Shown: in pieces, positions 45,271-57,079 of the stretch
Position numbering within the stretch: position 1 is the first letter of the stretch
Layout of the letters: every line of letters starts with the position of its first letter
Source: Odobenus rosmarus divergens
Lineage: Eukaryota; Chordata; Mammalia; Carnivora; Odobenidae
Assembly: GCF_000321225.1 (NCBI RefSeq)
Contig: NW_004450302.1
Location: 5,008,393-5,072,392, forward strand
Reading direction: 5' to 3'
DNA length: 64,000 nt
Translations under genes and position numbers: made by a program
Notes under the pieces: generated by a model
The model's input: only the letters and a program-made list of their open reading frames with translations
What the model was told of the DNA's origin: nothing
Database searches by the model: none

Positions 45271-45699
45271 GCCAAGTGGAGGGTCTGGACGATCTACAGC
45301 TGTGCATTGTGTGCTGCAATGAGCCCGGGACGGGGCGGGGGGGGGGGGCTCGGCACCCTCCCAGGAGAACCCATTTTGCTTCACCGGCTCCAGTGCAAAC
45401 CTGGCGCCTCAGTGAACCCTCACATTTCACTGGAAAGAATCAAGTTGGAAACCTTGATCTTCTAGGGACCTATCAGCTTGGGGATTTCCTGAAGCAGCCT
45501 TTTGAATTTAAAGCCCATAGCTCTACCTGAAGTGCAGAAGTCACTTCTGCATGAAACCTTCCCCCGCCGGATATAAGCCCCTTGCCATCTGCCTGGTCCG
45601 AGCTGGAACCCTGAGTCCCTCAAACCCGCCCCTTCTCTCCAAGCCCAATGTCCAGGCTTTAGTTCGGGGCAACTCGGTTTTCACCTACATTAGTCTCCG

Positions 45700-46250
45700 G
45701 TCCTCCTGGTTGTTCCCCGTGCGCTCCATCTCACAGTCTCTAAAGCAATCTTCCTAAAATGTAAATCTTTCCATGGCTTGCCCCGACTGTAAACCTTCCA
45801 GGAAAATTAGATCCCCACCCCCCGCCCCCAGCATAGCACAAAGCCTTCTGCAGTCTGGCCCACCAGAGACACCCACCCTCCTGCCATATCACTCCAAGGC
45901 AGTCTCAGACGTGGCCAGTCTCTCACACTTCTGCGCCTTTGCACGTGGAATTCCCTCCTCTGTGAATATTCCTCTGCCCTTTTCACAGGGAAAACTTTTT
46001 TCCACCCTTCAAGGCCCAGTCCAAATAACTCCTCCTCGAATGAGTCAACTATACCCTCCCCCACCCCACAACAGGACTTTACCTTCACCTCTCTCATTGC
46101 TGTCCCGCGCCCTTATATGTCTGTCTTTGCTTCATCTGATATTGGTCCTCCACTGTCTTAAATCCTAAGTGTCATTGTGTCCTTTGGAATTGTTGATGCA
46201 TTTTGGGCAAGGATCGTTATCTCTGAGATTTATTTTTTCTTGAAGGCACA
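45700..46250 (+). repeat. L2, sense
   Basis: AAGCAATCTTCCTAAAATGT, CCATGGCTTGCCCCGACTGT, TTCTGCAGTCTGGCCCACCA, GCCTTTGCACGTGGAATTCC, TTCAAGGCCCAGTCCAAATA are L2 landmarks in order. Confidence 0.85.
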
Positions 46251-46303
46251 GCCCACATAAGGGCCCAATGTGGATGGTGCAAAAAAAAAAAAAAAAAGTT
46301 CTA

Positions 46304-46415
46304 GGGGCACCTGGGTGGCTCAGTCATTAAGCGTCTGACTTTGGCTCAGGTCATGATCTCAGGGTCCTGGGACTGAACCCCATGTCAGGCTCCGCACTCA
46401 GTGCAGAGTCTGCTT
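46304..46415 (+). mobile_element. Can-SINE, 3'-truncated
   Basis: GGGGCACCTGGGTGGCTCAG head, ending after GCAGAGTCTGCTTG with no tail. It is preceded by a run of 17 A at 46281-46297 that belongs to another event. Confidence 0.92.
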
Positions 46416-47080
46416 GTCCTTTTCAACTAAGCGAGCTACTCCTGGAACGGGCAGTGGTATTTTCCCAAGCAGGAGAGAATGCTTTCCCAGGTATCCTGAG
46501 ATCTGAGGGAGATGATATCCCAAGAGTCTTATAAGGAAGAAGATCTTAATTTATCTGGAAGGAGCCACCCTTTGGCCCAGGCCTAAAAACGTTAGGACAG
46601 GGACGGGTAGGCCCAGCTCGGCAGATGTGCAGCGCCAGGCCCCCAGGTTTCCTTAATTCCTGCTCCGACAGAAGAGCCTTTATTCTGCTGGTACTTTCTC
46701 ACCTCTTGGCAATTAGCAAGGAAGCTTCCCCCTTTTTCTCTGGGCAGCTGCATCCTTTGGAACTAGGGGGGCCCAGAGCTCTCTAAGAGCAAGATGACGG
46801 GGGCGTGAGAGCTGACATGGGCCACCAACAGCAAAACAGCAAAGTTCTGGGGCCACACCATCGCCTACCCCACTGGGGAGAAGGGAGTGCCCAGGCCAGG
46901 AGCACCCAACCTTGGAAAGAAATGGTTTTACCTTGGGGGGGTGGCAGGCAGGGGGATCGGGGTGAGGCTGCCAGTGTGGCCGTAACTGTGTTTAAAAAAC
47001 ACTCGCACGGAACGGTGAGAATGAGCAAAAGGAAAAGAATTACGGTATTTTAGCCAACAATGCATCTGCTTAAACTCAGG

Positions 47081-47136
47081 TATAAATAGATCTTCAGGCC
47101 TCCTCCGCTGAGCACAGCAACTTGAATCTCAACGGT
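47081..47136 (+). promoter_or_regulatory. Candidate TATA promoter with a short first exon and splice donor
   Basis: TATAAATAGA at 47081-47090, then about 45 nt later CTCAACG|GTGAGT, a perfect donor with the exon end at 47134. A CCAAC element (about 47054) lies upstream. Predicted start near 47110, giving an exon of about 25 nt. No acceptor was assigned. Confidence 0.3.
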
Positions 47137-47319
47137 GAGTTGCCACGTGGAGGGGGCAGGGGACTGTCTTCTGGCAAGGCAAGGGGGCCCTCCCCACCCC
47201 CCACCCCTGGAGCACCAAACCACCGCACAGCTTTGCTCAGTCTCCGGGGAAGAGAAAAGGCCAAGACAGGGAAGGGCAGCATTCCAAATCCCTCCCTACT
47301 CATGTGTCGTAAAACGGTA

Positions 47320-47925
47320 CAGCAGTTCCAGGAAACAGGGTGCGGGGGTGGGGGGGGTGGGGTTCTTAAAGAGTTAAACAAGCTTATCCTCCAACCTAGC
47401 AATCCCCCTTGTAGGTACTGATGCAGAGAAAAGAAAACATACATCCACTCAAAGACTTACGGACAAATGTTCATGGCAGCCTTATTCACAATAGCTGCAG
47501 GCTGGAAACAACCCAAATGCCCCAAAACAAGGGAACCGATAAACAATCTATGATTTATCCACACAAGGGAATATTACTCAGCAAGAAAAAGGAAAGAACC
47601 ACCTACAGACAAAAAGATATGGATGAATCGCGAAATGACTGCAGAGCAAAAAGACACAAGTGTCCAAACTGTGTGGTAATACATGTGAGACGGACAAATC
47701 TGATCTATGGGAACAGAAAGCTGATTGGTGGATGCCTGGGGCCAGGGTAAGGGGTGACTGGGAAGAGAACACAAGGGACTCTTTTAGGCCGATGGAAATG
47801 TTCTATGCCTTGATTACTGTGCTAGGTACACAGCACATACATTTATGGCTCCTCAAACAGTACATCTAAAACGGGTGCATTTTATTGTATGTAAATCAGA
47901 CTTCAATAAAGTTGATTTAAAAAGT
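47320..47925 (+). mobile_element. L1 3' end (older L1M-type), sense
   Basis: GTTCATGGCAGCCTTATTCA, CACAATAGCTGCAGGCTGGA, GGAATATTACTCAGCAAGAA, then a 3' UTR ending CAGACTTCAATAAAGTTGAT with an A-rich end. No intact frame. Confidence 0.9.
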
Positions 47926-47929
47926 CATT

Positions 47930-49140
47930 CTTTCCCAAGGGCCTGGATGAGAGAGCTGGAGCCTCTGTGCTGACAGAAGTGGCCACAAGCCCGCCGGCTC
48001 CTCCTACAAGGTGCAGACAAATGCCTTTCCTGAAAGCCCAATCAAAGATCAGGGAAGTCTCCCTCAAGGCCTGGTGATACCACCAAGCTGGAAAAACAGC
48101 TCCCTGGCAGCCTGGAAAAGGTCCCTCTCTGGCCCTTGATCCTTAAAAGGCTGGAATTTCTGGCTGAACAAGAGGGCCTGGGCCTAGTTTCCCCGGGCAG
48201 GACGCCCAGCCACCCTCACGCAGGTGCCGGCTTGCTGCCCAAGCGCAGGACCTGAGGGCCCCAGCAGGTCCCCACAGCCCTGCTGCGGGCAGAGGAGAGA
48301 GGCCGCCCGATACCCAGGCCGCACAGCGAGCCCACAGGGGAAGGAAGCAACACCCCAGCTCCCACCCAGCTCTCCAGCCAAATTCACTGCCAGCCCTGGG
48401 AACCCGGAAGTCACCCAAAACCTTTACTCTTGAGTGGGAATGGCTGAACGGCCCCCAGAGTGAGTCTGGGAGTTGGTGACAGGACAAGGCCTGGAGCCGT
48501 GGACTTTGAACCCTTAGCTCAGTGCCCTTTCCCCCACTCCAGACTGGGCTCCCAGTTAGTTGCTGGGCGAGGGATTTTTAATGGCGTTGGTTCTGAACAA
48601 GAGTTCTCCGGGGCAGGGCCTATGAAACAAAGGGACTGTCTGCCGCAGTGGCTGAGTGGCTCTTGGGGGCAGGGGGTGGGTTGGTGGGGGGAGTACGGCT
48701 GCCGCTGGTTTGTCAAAGGGCAACCCTGCCCCCCAGGTATGGGCATTGCCCTTGCCCACTGGCTGAGGCCAGAGCCAGGTGAGGCCAAGTTCCTCCCTTC
48801 AGACCTACGGAGAGGGCGGGCCCGGGACCAGGTTCTGCTCACCACGGGATCTGCCCTCCGGGACCATGGACCAGGAGGGTGCCTCGGCTCCCCCACTCTT
48901 TCTGGTCCCATCCACCTGTCTTTGTCTGTTTCCCCTCCCCCGTTTCCCTGTTCTCACCTGCACCTGTTTTTCTTGCCTTGCTCAATCTCTCCAATCCTCA
49001 GGCTGTGTATTCCCAGGGGTCCCCTCCCCTTATCTTCCAGGCAGCTGCTGGCCCTGGCCTGAAGGTGCAAAGTTAGCTAACTCTTCCCCTCCTCCTAACT
49101 GCCCTGTACTGGCCAGGGAGCGCCCAGGGCTAGGGGCTCC
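47930..49140. other. GC-rich intergenic sequence, no gene supported
   Basis: Frames of 100-200 codons on both strands have no recognisable domain and low-complexity Pro/Ser/Gly composition. Confidence 0.4.
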
Positions 49141-49144
49141 AGAT

Positions 49145-49218
49145 GCTGTGGGCCTGGCTGCGCCTGGGGGTGACCCCTGCCGCTGTGGGCCTGGCTGTGC
49201 CTGGGGGTGACCCCTGCC
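49145..49218. repeat. 37-bp tandem duplication, two units
   Basis: Units 49145-49181 and 49182-49218 start GCTGTGGGCCTGGCTG and differ by one C/T. Confidence 0.97.
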
Positions 49219-49224
49219 TCATGA

Positions 49225-49310
49225 CGTGACCTGGAGCTGGCCACTCACCCTCTGCACCTCAGTTTTCTCATCTATAAAATGAGAACATCTTCACTTATTA
49301 TCTCAGCTCT
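49225..49310 (+). repeat. MIR fragment, sense
   Basis: CTCTGCACCTCAGTTTTCTC followed by ATCTATAAAATGAGAACATC. Confidence 0.8.
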
Positions 49311-49319
49311 GCCCTCCAG

Positions 49320-49320
<1 letters not shown>

Positions 49321-49352
<32 letters not shown>
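49321..49352. repeat. CA microsatellite
   Basis: ACGCGCG then a run of CA units. Confidence 0.95.
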
Positions 49353-49388
49353 TCCATGTTTGAAAAGTTTAGGTAGGGCTGTCAACTT

Positions 49389-49522
49389 ACATGCATTCAG
49401 TTATTACTAATTCAGGAGCCGATTTCGTATGAAACAAAAGCAATCAGAGCTTCTGAGCGACATACTGGGGTTTTGTTTCATATAAAACAGGGTCTTGAAT
49501 TAGCAATGACTGAATAAATGTA
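49389..49522. repeat. Inverted repeat with 51-bp arms (long hairpin)
   Basis: Left arm 49389-49439 and right arm 49471-49522 pair without gaps, with about 10 mismatches in 51 positions, several of them G-U compatible in RNA. Both arms contain TAATTC-type and ATGAAACAAAA blocks. The 31-base loop contains CAGA...TCTG, which can extend the fold. It could be an old DNA-transposon remnant, an Eulor-type conserved palindrome or an unannotated hairpin RNA. Confidence 0.85.
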
Positions 49523-51059
49523 CATTTATCATGTTCCCCGTTATAATTCCAGCAAAGAAACTTGACATTTTAGTTAAGCCTGTGTAGCCTTCACACAGAT
49601 AAATGTTCTGTTTCTGCTAGGCTTTTCAAAAGATAAAAAGTCAGCCCCAGGTCTTTTCCTCCCCACTCTTTTCTGGTCTGGTGGGGGTGGTGGGGGCTAG
49701 GGAGCCAAGACCAGGTGATCTTTAAGACCCCTTGAGTTGCTGGGTTAGGAGGCCCGAGTGTGTCCCATTGGCCAGCACATCAGTAACTCATTAGGCACCA
49801 GTCTCCTGGGTCCCGCCTACCCGGGCCAGGCCTCCCATCAGATGCCAAAGAAAATGGCCAGCAGGACAGGGGCTTGGGCCCCAAGACCTGCCCCAGCACG
49901 AACCCCTCTGTTCCTCACTTGCCTGCCCAACCCACAAGAATTCAGAGCAGTGACAGTGGAAGCAGAAGGGGCCAGGGTGGGGGCAACTTAGGATTTTCCC
50001 AAGGGAAAGAGAACAGGTGTCTTGGCAAGGAGACTGCACTTGGGAACAGAGGCTGTTCTCCAGACCATCTCACGGGGTTTAAAGCAAAGGTGCAGGAGAG
50101 CTGGTCCCCTTACAGACCCAGTCAAGACCTCTAATGCCACAGAAGGGGGAGAGCGAGGCCCAAGGCTGTCACTTCCATGTCATTCTCTTTTCCTGTCCCC
50201 TGCCAGTCAAAGGCCCTGAGCTGGATGGGATCACCTGCGTTTCCAGTCTTGGCCCCATCTAGCAATGTCCAAACTGGGAGCCCCTGCTCCTAACTCCCTT
50301 CCCTACTGAAGACCTCACTGCCGCGTCTTACAGGTGCTTCCAATTCAATGTACCCTCAAATCAGCCCATAAGACCCTCTCTGGCACAGGGAGCTGTCCCT
50401 TTGGCCAGGGGCGCTGTCCCTGGGGCTGATTCCCTTTGGAGGGTCACCCAGGCGCTGCTTCTGACCCGAGCGCGCCATCCCTGATTCCTCCTCCTCCTAG
50501 ACCCTCCTCCAGACCTCCAGGCAGAAACAGTATTTTCTCCTTCACCGCTCTCATCCCACCCCCCCACACCCCCCCACACCCTTCTTTTCCACTCCCTCAG
50601 CCCAGGCCCCATCTAACCCTCCTGGACTACGGTGGGGCCCTCCCATCCTCCCACCCACCCCCACACTTTGGGATTTTACACTTTGCCTGGGACTGATCAT
50701 TCACAGCCATGGTCAAAACCTTCAGTGACTTCGTCATACAAAGACTCAGCCTGCGTGGGAGGGAGAATGAAAAAAATGAAGGGGGTAATTCAAGTTCTCG
50801 GAGGGAAAGCTGGGGAGCCATCCATCAGGTGCAGAGACAGGAAGTGACTGGCTCAGGGTCACGCAGTAAGGCAGAAGCAGACTGGCATGTTTGTGGGACT
50901 GTAACGCTCTCCCTCTGATGGCTCCCCTGGCCCCCACTGGACCCCGTGCTCCAGCCACACAGAGCTTCCGTGTGCCCTGAACTTGCATGCTCTTTCACAG
51001 CTCTGCTTCCTTCCTCATGCAGTCATGCCCTTCCTCTCTTCCCCCACCTCCACAGTCTT

Positions 51060-51290
51060 AGCCACTTGCCCAAGCCCAGCTGAAAGGCTGCCTCCTCCAG
51101 GAAGCCTTCCCTGAATGCCATCCCAGCACACATCTCTTCACGTCACTCAGTGCTCTCAGATGTCGGTTAGAATTAATCGTGTATATGCCCCCTGGGGGGG
51201 GTGGGACTCATCTTACTCGCCGTCATAGTCCAAGAGCACCCTGCACAGGGCCTGGCCGTCACAGGTGCTCCACAGGTATTTCCGGAAGGA
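51060..51290 (+). repeat. L2, sense
   Basis: GCTGCCTCCTCCAGGAAGCC, TTCCCTGAATGCCATCCCAG, CTGCACAGGGCCTGGCCGTC, GGTGCTCCACAGGTATTTCC. Confidence 0.8.
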
Positions 51291-51324
51291 ATCATCATAA
51301 TATTTATTGTTGTTATGAATGGCT

Positions 51325-51535
51325 GACGTTGACAGAGCCCTTATTTGAGTCAGCCACTGAACTCAACATGCGAGTCAGAGTACACGCGTCTTCACAACAG
51401 CCCGGCTGACAAGCCACATTTCACAGATGGGAACTGGGACTCCGAGGAAGTAAGTAGTTTGCCCGGGGTCTCACTGCTGGAAGGGGGCAGATTTAAAACT
51501 CAGCCCCAAGTGTAGCCTAGATGCAGCCCTGTGAC
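51325..51535 (-). repeat. MIR, antisense
   Basis: CATTTCACAGATGGGAACTG, GTAGTTTGCCCGGGGTCTCA, GATTTAAAACTCAGCCCC. Confidence 0.75.
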
Positions 51536-52659
51536 TCTTGCTCTCTGTACTCTGGTCAGTGCCCAGGACTCCACAGGCCCCAGATGACCCTCGAGCCCCA
51601 GACCCGCTCGTGGTCCACGGCCTGAGGACAGAAGCCCCTCCAGGCCTCACAACAGCCTCCACTCAGTCCTGCTTTGCCAATGACCCTGATGGTTTAGATC
51701 ATGCCCTGGGATCCCAGCCCAGCCAGCTGGTGACAAGAGTTCCCAGCTGGCCCCCTGCCACAGGGACACAAAGTCCCTTTGCACATAACCTCTCTTTATC
51801 CCCCTGTTGGTCACGGCAAATAGGTCAGGCCCAGGGCAAAATGGTAAGGTGGCAGAAGTTTGTCTTGGACTGCGTTTGCAGGCCCTCGGTTCTGTTCCCT
51901 TCCCACCTAGGGTTTCCTGCTGGCTGACCCCTCCCTGTGCCTCAGGCTGGACTGGACGCAGGGGCTTAACCCTTTGTACCTGAGAGCAGCGTGCAAGGAC
52001 TACGGATGGGGACTGGAGGCTTTTCGGGGAGATGTGCGATGAAAGTGGGGGTTCTCCTTGCTCACGAAACCTGAACTGACCTGCAGTGAGTCCTGGTGAG
52101 TGAGAGGCTGGGACTCTGTCGCCCCTTGGGTGCCCCCCGGATCACAGAGCTCAGCGGGAAACCTGCTTTCCCCGCTTGTTTCCCTCACCGGACCCAACAC
52201 CTCCCAGATAGGGGTCTGTGCAACCCCTGTCCTTGTGGCCAATCCTGCGCCCCCAGGACGGGCCTGCTCCTGGTCACCCACCCGTGTGTGCAGCCTGCAC
52301 TAGGCCTTCATCAGCCCCGGTGCCCAGAACCCCTCCCCACCTGATGGGGGAGGACACTGCTGATGAGGCCCAGAGGGGTCCCACGACCAGTGTGTAAGCG
52401 GCTGGGATTTGAACTTTGGTCCACGTGGCTGCCAAGCCCTTGCTGCCTTGAGCCCCCTTTCCTCCCCCGCCCCCCCCCCGGGGCCTGTTGCCCTCAACTG
52501 CCCATCACAGGGTGTCCCCAGGGAGCCGGGGCCAGCCAGGAACAGGGGAGAAGGGCCGTCCGGCACAGTGCTTCCGCTCCAGCCACAGGCTCAACCTTCC
52601 CCGGGTCGGCCAAGTCCTGCCTCCGTGACCGTGACCGCGGGTGGCATAACCAGCCTGAA

Positions 52660-52795
52660 CGTCCCTTTTCTCTTTTGTGAGCCTCGAGCTAAAAACACCT
52701 ATTTCTGGAGATTCTCGTGAGGATGAAACAGGATAATCCGAGCTGAATGCTTCGTGAAGTGGCACATGGTAGGTGCTAACGAAAACCTCGCTGTC
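52660..52795 (+). repeat. MIR fragment, sense
   Basis: GATTCTCGTGAGGATGAAAC and GTGGCACATGGTAGGTGCTA resemble the MIR 3' half. Confidence 0.5.
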
Positions 52796-52899
52796 GCCTG
52801 AGCCCATGCCCCGCGTGGGGGTGGGGTGGGGCGGGCGGCGACAGTGACAACACCACACCGAGACCCACAGGAAACTTCATCACAGAGACCGACAGCGTA

Positions 52900-53130
52900 T
52901 ACAAGGGAAGTAACAAAACAAGAAGAAAAAGCCTTAAAATTTTGGCTGAGTAAAGGCAGCGGTATAATTACCGTCATTTATAAAAACTGCTTCCCATTAA
53001 TGCCTAATTCCCGTGAAGCGCAACAATGATTATCTCATTAACTATGTGTCAGATTAACTTTGTTGTAGGTTTTATTTGATTAAAACAGTGAACTCTCAAC
53101 ACGTATGCTCATTCTTCATAGTCTGTGATT
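52900..53130. promoter_or_regulatory. AT-rich candidate conserved non-coding element
   Basis: An AT-rich island in GC-rich surroundings packed with homeodomain- and SOX-like sites: GTATAATTACCG (about 52962), CATTTATAAAAAC, CCCATTAATGCCTAATTC (about 52993), ACAATGATTATCTCATTAAC (about 53023). No repeat signature. Confidence 0.35.
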
Positions 53131-54407
53131 TCTGGGGCGCAGGGCTCTGTTGACGACTTTTTTCTAAATTAGAAACATATTTCCAAGGAAGTGTCTTGTA
53201 AAATTCAGTTACTTGGATTCCCGAAGAGCAAGGTGGAGCAAGGCGGAGGGAGAGTCCCAGAGCTTCCTATCAGCCACCGTCTTTGGATTTTCAAAAGCCA
53301 AAAGTGAAAGGTGAATTATGTGTCAATTTTTTTAAAAACTTGGCTTTGCTATCATTTGAATATTTTACTACGTGCCTATGCATTATTTTGTAGTAGCAGA
53401 GGTTGCCGGGGTGGGTTTTTTTCCCCAATCCATTGAAAACTCCAAAGTTGTTACATCCTGGATTCTGTTTCCCCCGTGGGGAGGAAAGGTTGCTATGGGT
53501 CATATGCACTTAAGCACCTGACATTTTTCTCATTTTCTGATAGGCGGTGCAGCCCCCCACCCCCCCACCGCATACAGCCCCCCGTCCACTCCTCACCCCT
53601 ACCTTACCAGAGAAAAGCTGCGGGCTGACAGCTCCCAGCTGCACAGGGAGATAGCTGGGAAGTTCCAACAGGGAAGTGTCACACTTTGCCAACTCTGGGG
53701 ACGACAGAATAATTGGCTGCAACCGCAGACCTGGGCCATGGTGCACGGGGAGACAGTCCTCGTGGAAGGCTCCCTGGGGGTGGGCCAGGCATCTCCCATG
53801 ATGCCAGATGCGGAGGCCCTTCAGCGGCCCCTCTCACACCCAGGAGCCCTGGAGTGTGCCTGCTACCATGGGGGGCGGGAGCGGTGTGTGTGTTGGGGGG
53901 GTCTGCAGCCCACACTAGAGCCCGGGGTCCCTCTCCTGGAGGTCAAGTGATGTGTGTGGGAGGGGGTTCAGGAGGAACAGTCCATTTCTAGCACTCAACT
54001 TCCATGGGGCAGGGAAGATGGGGTGGGGGCTGCAAAGACCCCTGCCATCATTCCAGGAAAGAGAGGCCAGAGATCTGCAAGAGAGGACTCACGCTGTCCC
54101 AATTCCCTAGAGTCTGTGCAGACCACGGTGGAGCGTGGGGTGGGGGGAATGCCAGGGTTCTCAAGGTCAGAGGCAAGGGTGAGCTAGGATCCCGGGGGGC
54201 CAGGGCAGGAGGACCTCGGAGAGAGGAGCCCCTGACAGGCGGGCAGGAGGGCAATTGCATGGTCCATCCCCTTCTGATCAGAATCCTGCAGCCTGGAGTG
54301 CATTCTGTGTAGAGTCCCCCGGCTCAGGGCTCCCGGAGTCCGTCTTTCTCCAGCTCCAGTCTCACTCTCTGCGGCCTGCTTTGCCTTTAGCCACTGGATA
54401 TAAGGCC

Positions 54408-54730
54408 TAGAGCAGCACTGTCCAGCAGAATTAGAATGCTAGCCCATACATAATTTTAAATTTGTCTACAGCCACATTTTAAAAAGTGCAAAGAAACGGA
54501 TAAAATTAATTTTAGGAACATATTTTGCCTAACCCAACATATCCAGAATATTATCATTTCAACATGTAATCAACATAAAAATGAATGAGATCTTTTACAT
54601 CCTTTTTCCGTACTAAGTCTTTGAAAGCCTGTGTGTAGCTCACTCTTGCAGAACCTTCTGTTCTGGTCCTTCTCAGTGCTCAGCAGCCACATGTGGCTTG
54701 TGGCTGTCATATTGGGCAGCACACGTCCCA
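54408..54730 (+). repeat. hAT-Charlie DNA transposon remnant
   Basis: Starts GAGCAGCACTGTCCAGCAGA and ends GTGGCTGTCATATTGGGCAG, inverted ends typical of Charlie elements. The interior AATATTATCATTTCAACATG fits the same family. Confidence 0.75.
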
Positions 54731-54874
54731 GGCTTTCCTTGTGCCCTGTGATTCCTCCTCATAGGCCCCGGTCCAAACTGCTTTTCCTTTCCCCAGTGCA
54801 GGAGCAAATCAACCTTTGAGGCTGGGTGCTCATCTCTCTTTTCTTTGTTTAACAAGGGAGGCTGGTGGGGAGGC

Positions 54875-55020
54875 TGAGAGCCCAGAATTGGGCATCAACG
54901 GGCATCAATGGGCACTGCCACTCAACTTCCTGTGTGACCTTGAGCAAGTCACCTGCCCTCTCTGGGCCCTAGATACATCCTCTGTCAGGAGAGAGGTTTC
55001 CATTAGACTTGTGATTTTAA
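54875..55020 (+). repeat. MIR, sense
   Basis: CCTGTGTGACCTTGAGCAAG, TCACCTGCCCTCTCTGGGCC. Confidence 0.75.
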
Positions 55021-55597
55021 GCAGCAGAACCTCTTTTTCCAAGGAAATCTCACACAGAAGCCCAATCTATAAATCAGAGAGAGTTGCCCCTGTTTGAAGA
55101 GGGTGAGAGCTTGGGCCCGGCCTCCTGCAGCCCCCACCCTAGAGGTAACTCATAGGCCAGGCCCCAGAGGACCAAGGAGGAAAACCCTGCACCACTCCTC
55201 AGTCCACAGCTCACATTTCAACAGAATTTTATGAACATCAGAACAACACTGTAGGTTGCTTATGGACCCATCTCTGTAGTAAAAGTTTGAAAACGCACAT
55301 GGAAAATGCATCAATTTCAAGTTCAAGGCCTCCTCTGAAGAGGGAGGAAGGACATAGACTAGGGGTGGCACTTGGGTTCTATTGTCAACATTTAACTTTT
55401 TGACCAAAGGAGACTTAAAGAAAATACAGCACGATGTTAACATTTGTTCAGGCTTAGGGTTGGGTGTGTGGCTATCTGCTCTTCTCTGTATGTTTGAAAT
55501 ATTTTATGATTTAAATGTACTTAAAACTTTAAAAAGGGTAAACATATAATCTGATGTCACTTTAGGCAAAGAATTTTTCTAAAAAAATAGTAAAGTA

Positions 55598-55718
55598 GGG
55601 GCACCTGGGTGGCTCAGTCGGTTAAGCATCTGACTCTTGACCTCAGCTCCGGTCTCCGGCTCTGGGTCGGGAGTTCAAGCCCCGGGTTGGGAAAAAAAAA
55701 AAAAAAAAAAAAGAAAAG
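55598..55718 (+). mobile_element. Can-SINE, short form without CT-rich middle
   Basis: GGGCACCTGGGTGGCTCAG head, GGGAGTTCAAGCCCCGGGTT B-box side, direct poly-A tail. Target duplication AGTAAAGTA at 55589-55597 and 55719-55727. The only Can-SINE I find between 46.4 and 64 kb. Confidence 0.95.
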
Positions 55719-56859
55719 AGTAAAGTAAAATGTAAGTTTCTTCCCACACCCTCCTCAACCAAAAGTTGGGGCTTTGGGGAGAAAAACTAGAGGCAGTTAT
55801 TTCATAAGCACTGATTATACCTACGGGTATCTGACATGTGGGGGCCTCTGGGGTGATTAAGACCGGACCCTGCTTCAGGAGGAACCCAAGGGGGGAGACC
55901 TCCCAGGGCAGACCTGGCCTCCGTGTTACAGTGGGAGGGCTGAGGGAGGAGGTGGGATCTGTCCCTTCTCTGGCCCCCATGGCCCCCAGTCTGTAGACTT
56001 TGGGGGGGCCCCCTTCTCTTTAGCTCTTGCTGAATCTCCTCTCCCATCCTAGCCTGTCTCTCCCAGACTCTGGGATTGCTCTGGGCTTGCCCAGCCAAGT
56101 CTGGAGGACACTGCTTCTTTCCCCCTTGGATATCTGGGTGTCCCCCCCCAAGCGCCATCTCTGGTTCCTCCCGGTGGCCCCTCCCCCCATGTCCCCTGGG
56201 ACACATGCTAGATGCTAGGGAAGGTCAGGAGACTTGCCAAGGTCACCTTGCTGGGCTGGGCCTGGTAGGAGGTGGAAGGCTGTAGGAGGGCAGCCACGTA
56301 CCAGGTCCAGTGGGGCTATTGCCTCCCAGCAAACAGGTCCTGCTGGTTTGCCATTTGGAGCATTTGGCCCCAACTCCCATGGCCTGGTTAAATGGTAACT
56401 TGTCTTTGGCTGTGGTGAGGAGTGGTGTGAGACCCAGCAAGCTCTGAGTTCTGGACTGTGAGTGCAGTTTATTTTATTTTTTATTCTTTTCTGGGCTCTC
56501 CCCCTTTCACACATTTTCCTGGGCCGATGAGTAAGAGCTAGGAGCAGTTGTGAGGGTAATAAGAGAGTTCCGCAGCCATCAAGGGCCTTTCATTGGGAGA
56601 TCGTTTAACCAAGAGCTGCTGTGCCCATTTTACAGAAGGAACCACCAAGACCAAGAGGAGTGAGGTCACCCTGAGTCACTGGCCTTCCTGGCCTAACTCA
56701 GACCTGGCTCCACGGGGCCAAGCCAAAGGAGGCAGAGCAGGCCAGGGAGGGGGCAGAGGCCTCACCTTACGATCTCTGGTTCTTCCAACAGAGTTGAATG
56801 TCCTTGTCGGCCTTTGCTCCCCTCAATTGTGTGGTCAGAGGGAGGGGGCCGCCCTCCTC

Positions 56860-57070
56860 CCTTTGCTCAGCGCCTGCCTCATTACGGAGCTGGGCACACA
56901 GGATCTCATCTGCCCCCACAACAACCCTCTTCGTAGGCCGGGCACATTTGATAGACAAGGAAACGGAGAGTCAGCGAGATTAGGGCCCTGGTTCAAAGTG
57001 TCCCAGCTGGTCAGCCCGAGGGAGCCCGGGCCTCCAGACACCAGCCTGGGACGCAGACCCGTGTGTGGCT
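56860..57070 (-). repeat. MIR, antisense
   Basis: GATCTCATCTGCCCCCACAA, GATAGACAAGGAAACGGAGA, CCTGGTTCAAAGTGTCCCAG. Confidence 0.6.
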
Positions 57071-57079
57071 CCCAGGCTT

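Noticed and set aside
48460..49062. 200-codon plus-strand frame
   Set aside because: GC-rich low-complexity translation; overlapping frames on the opposite strand are equally long.
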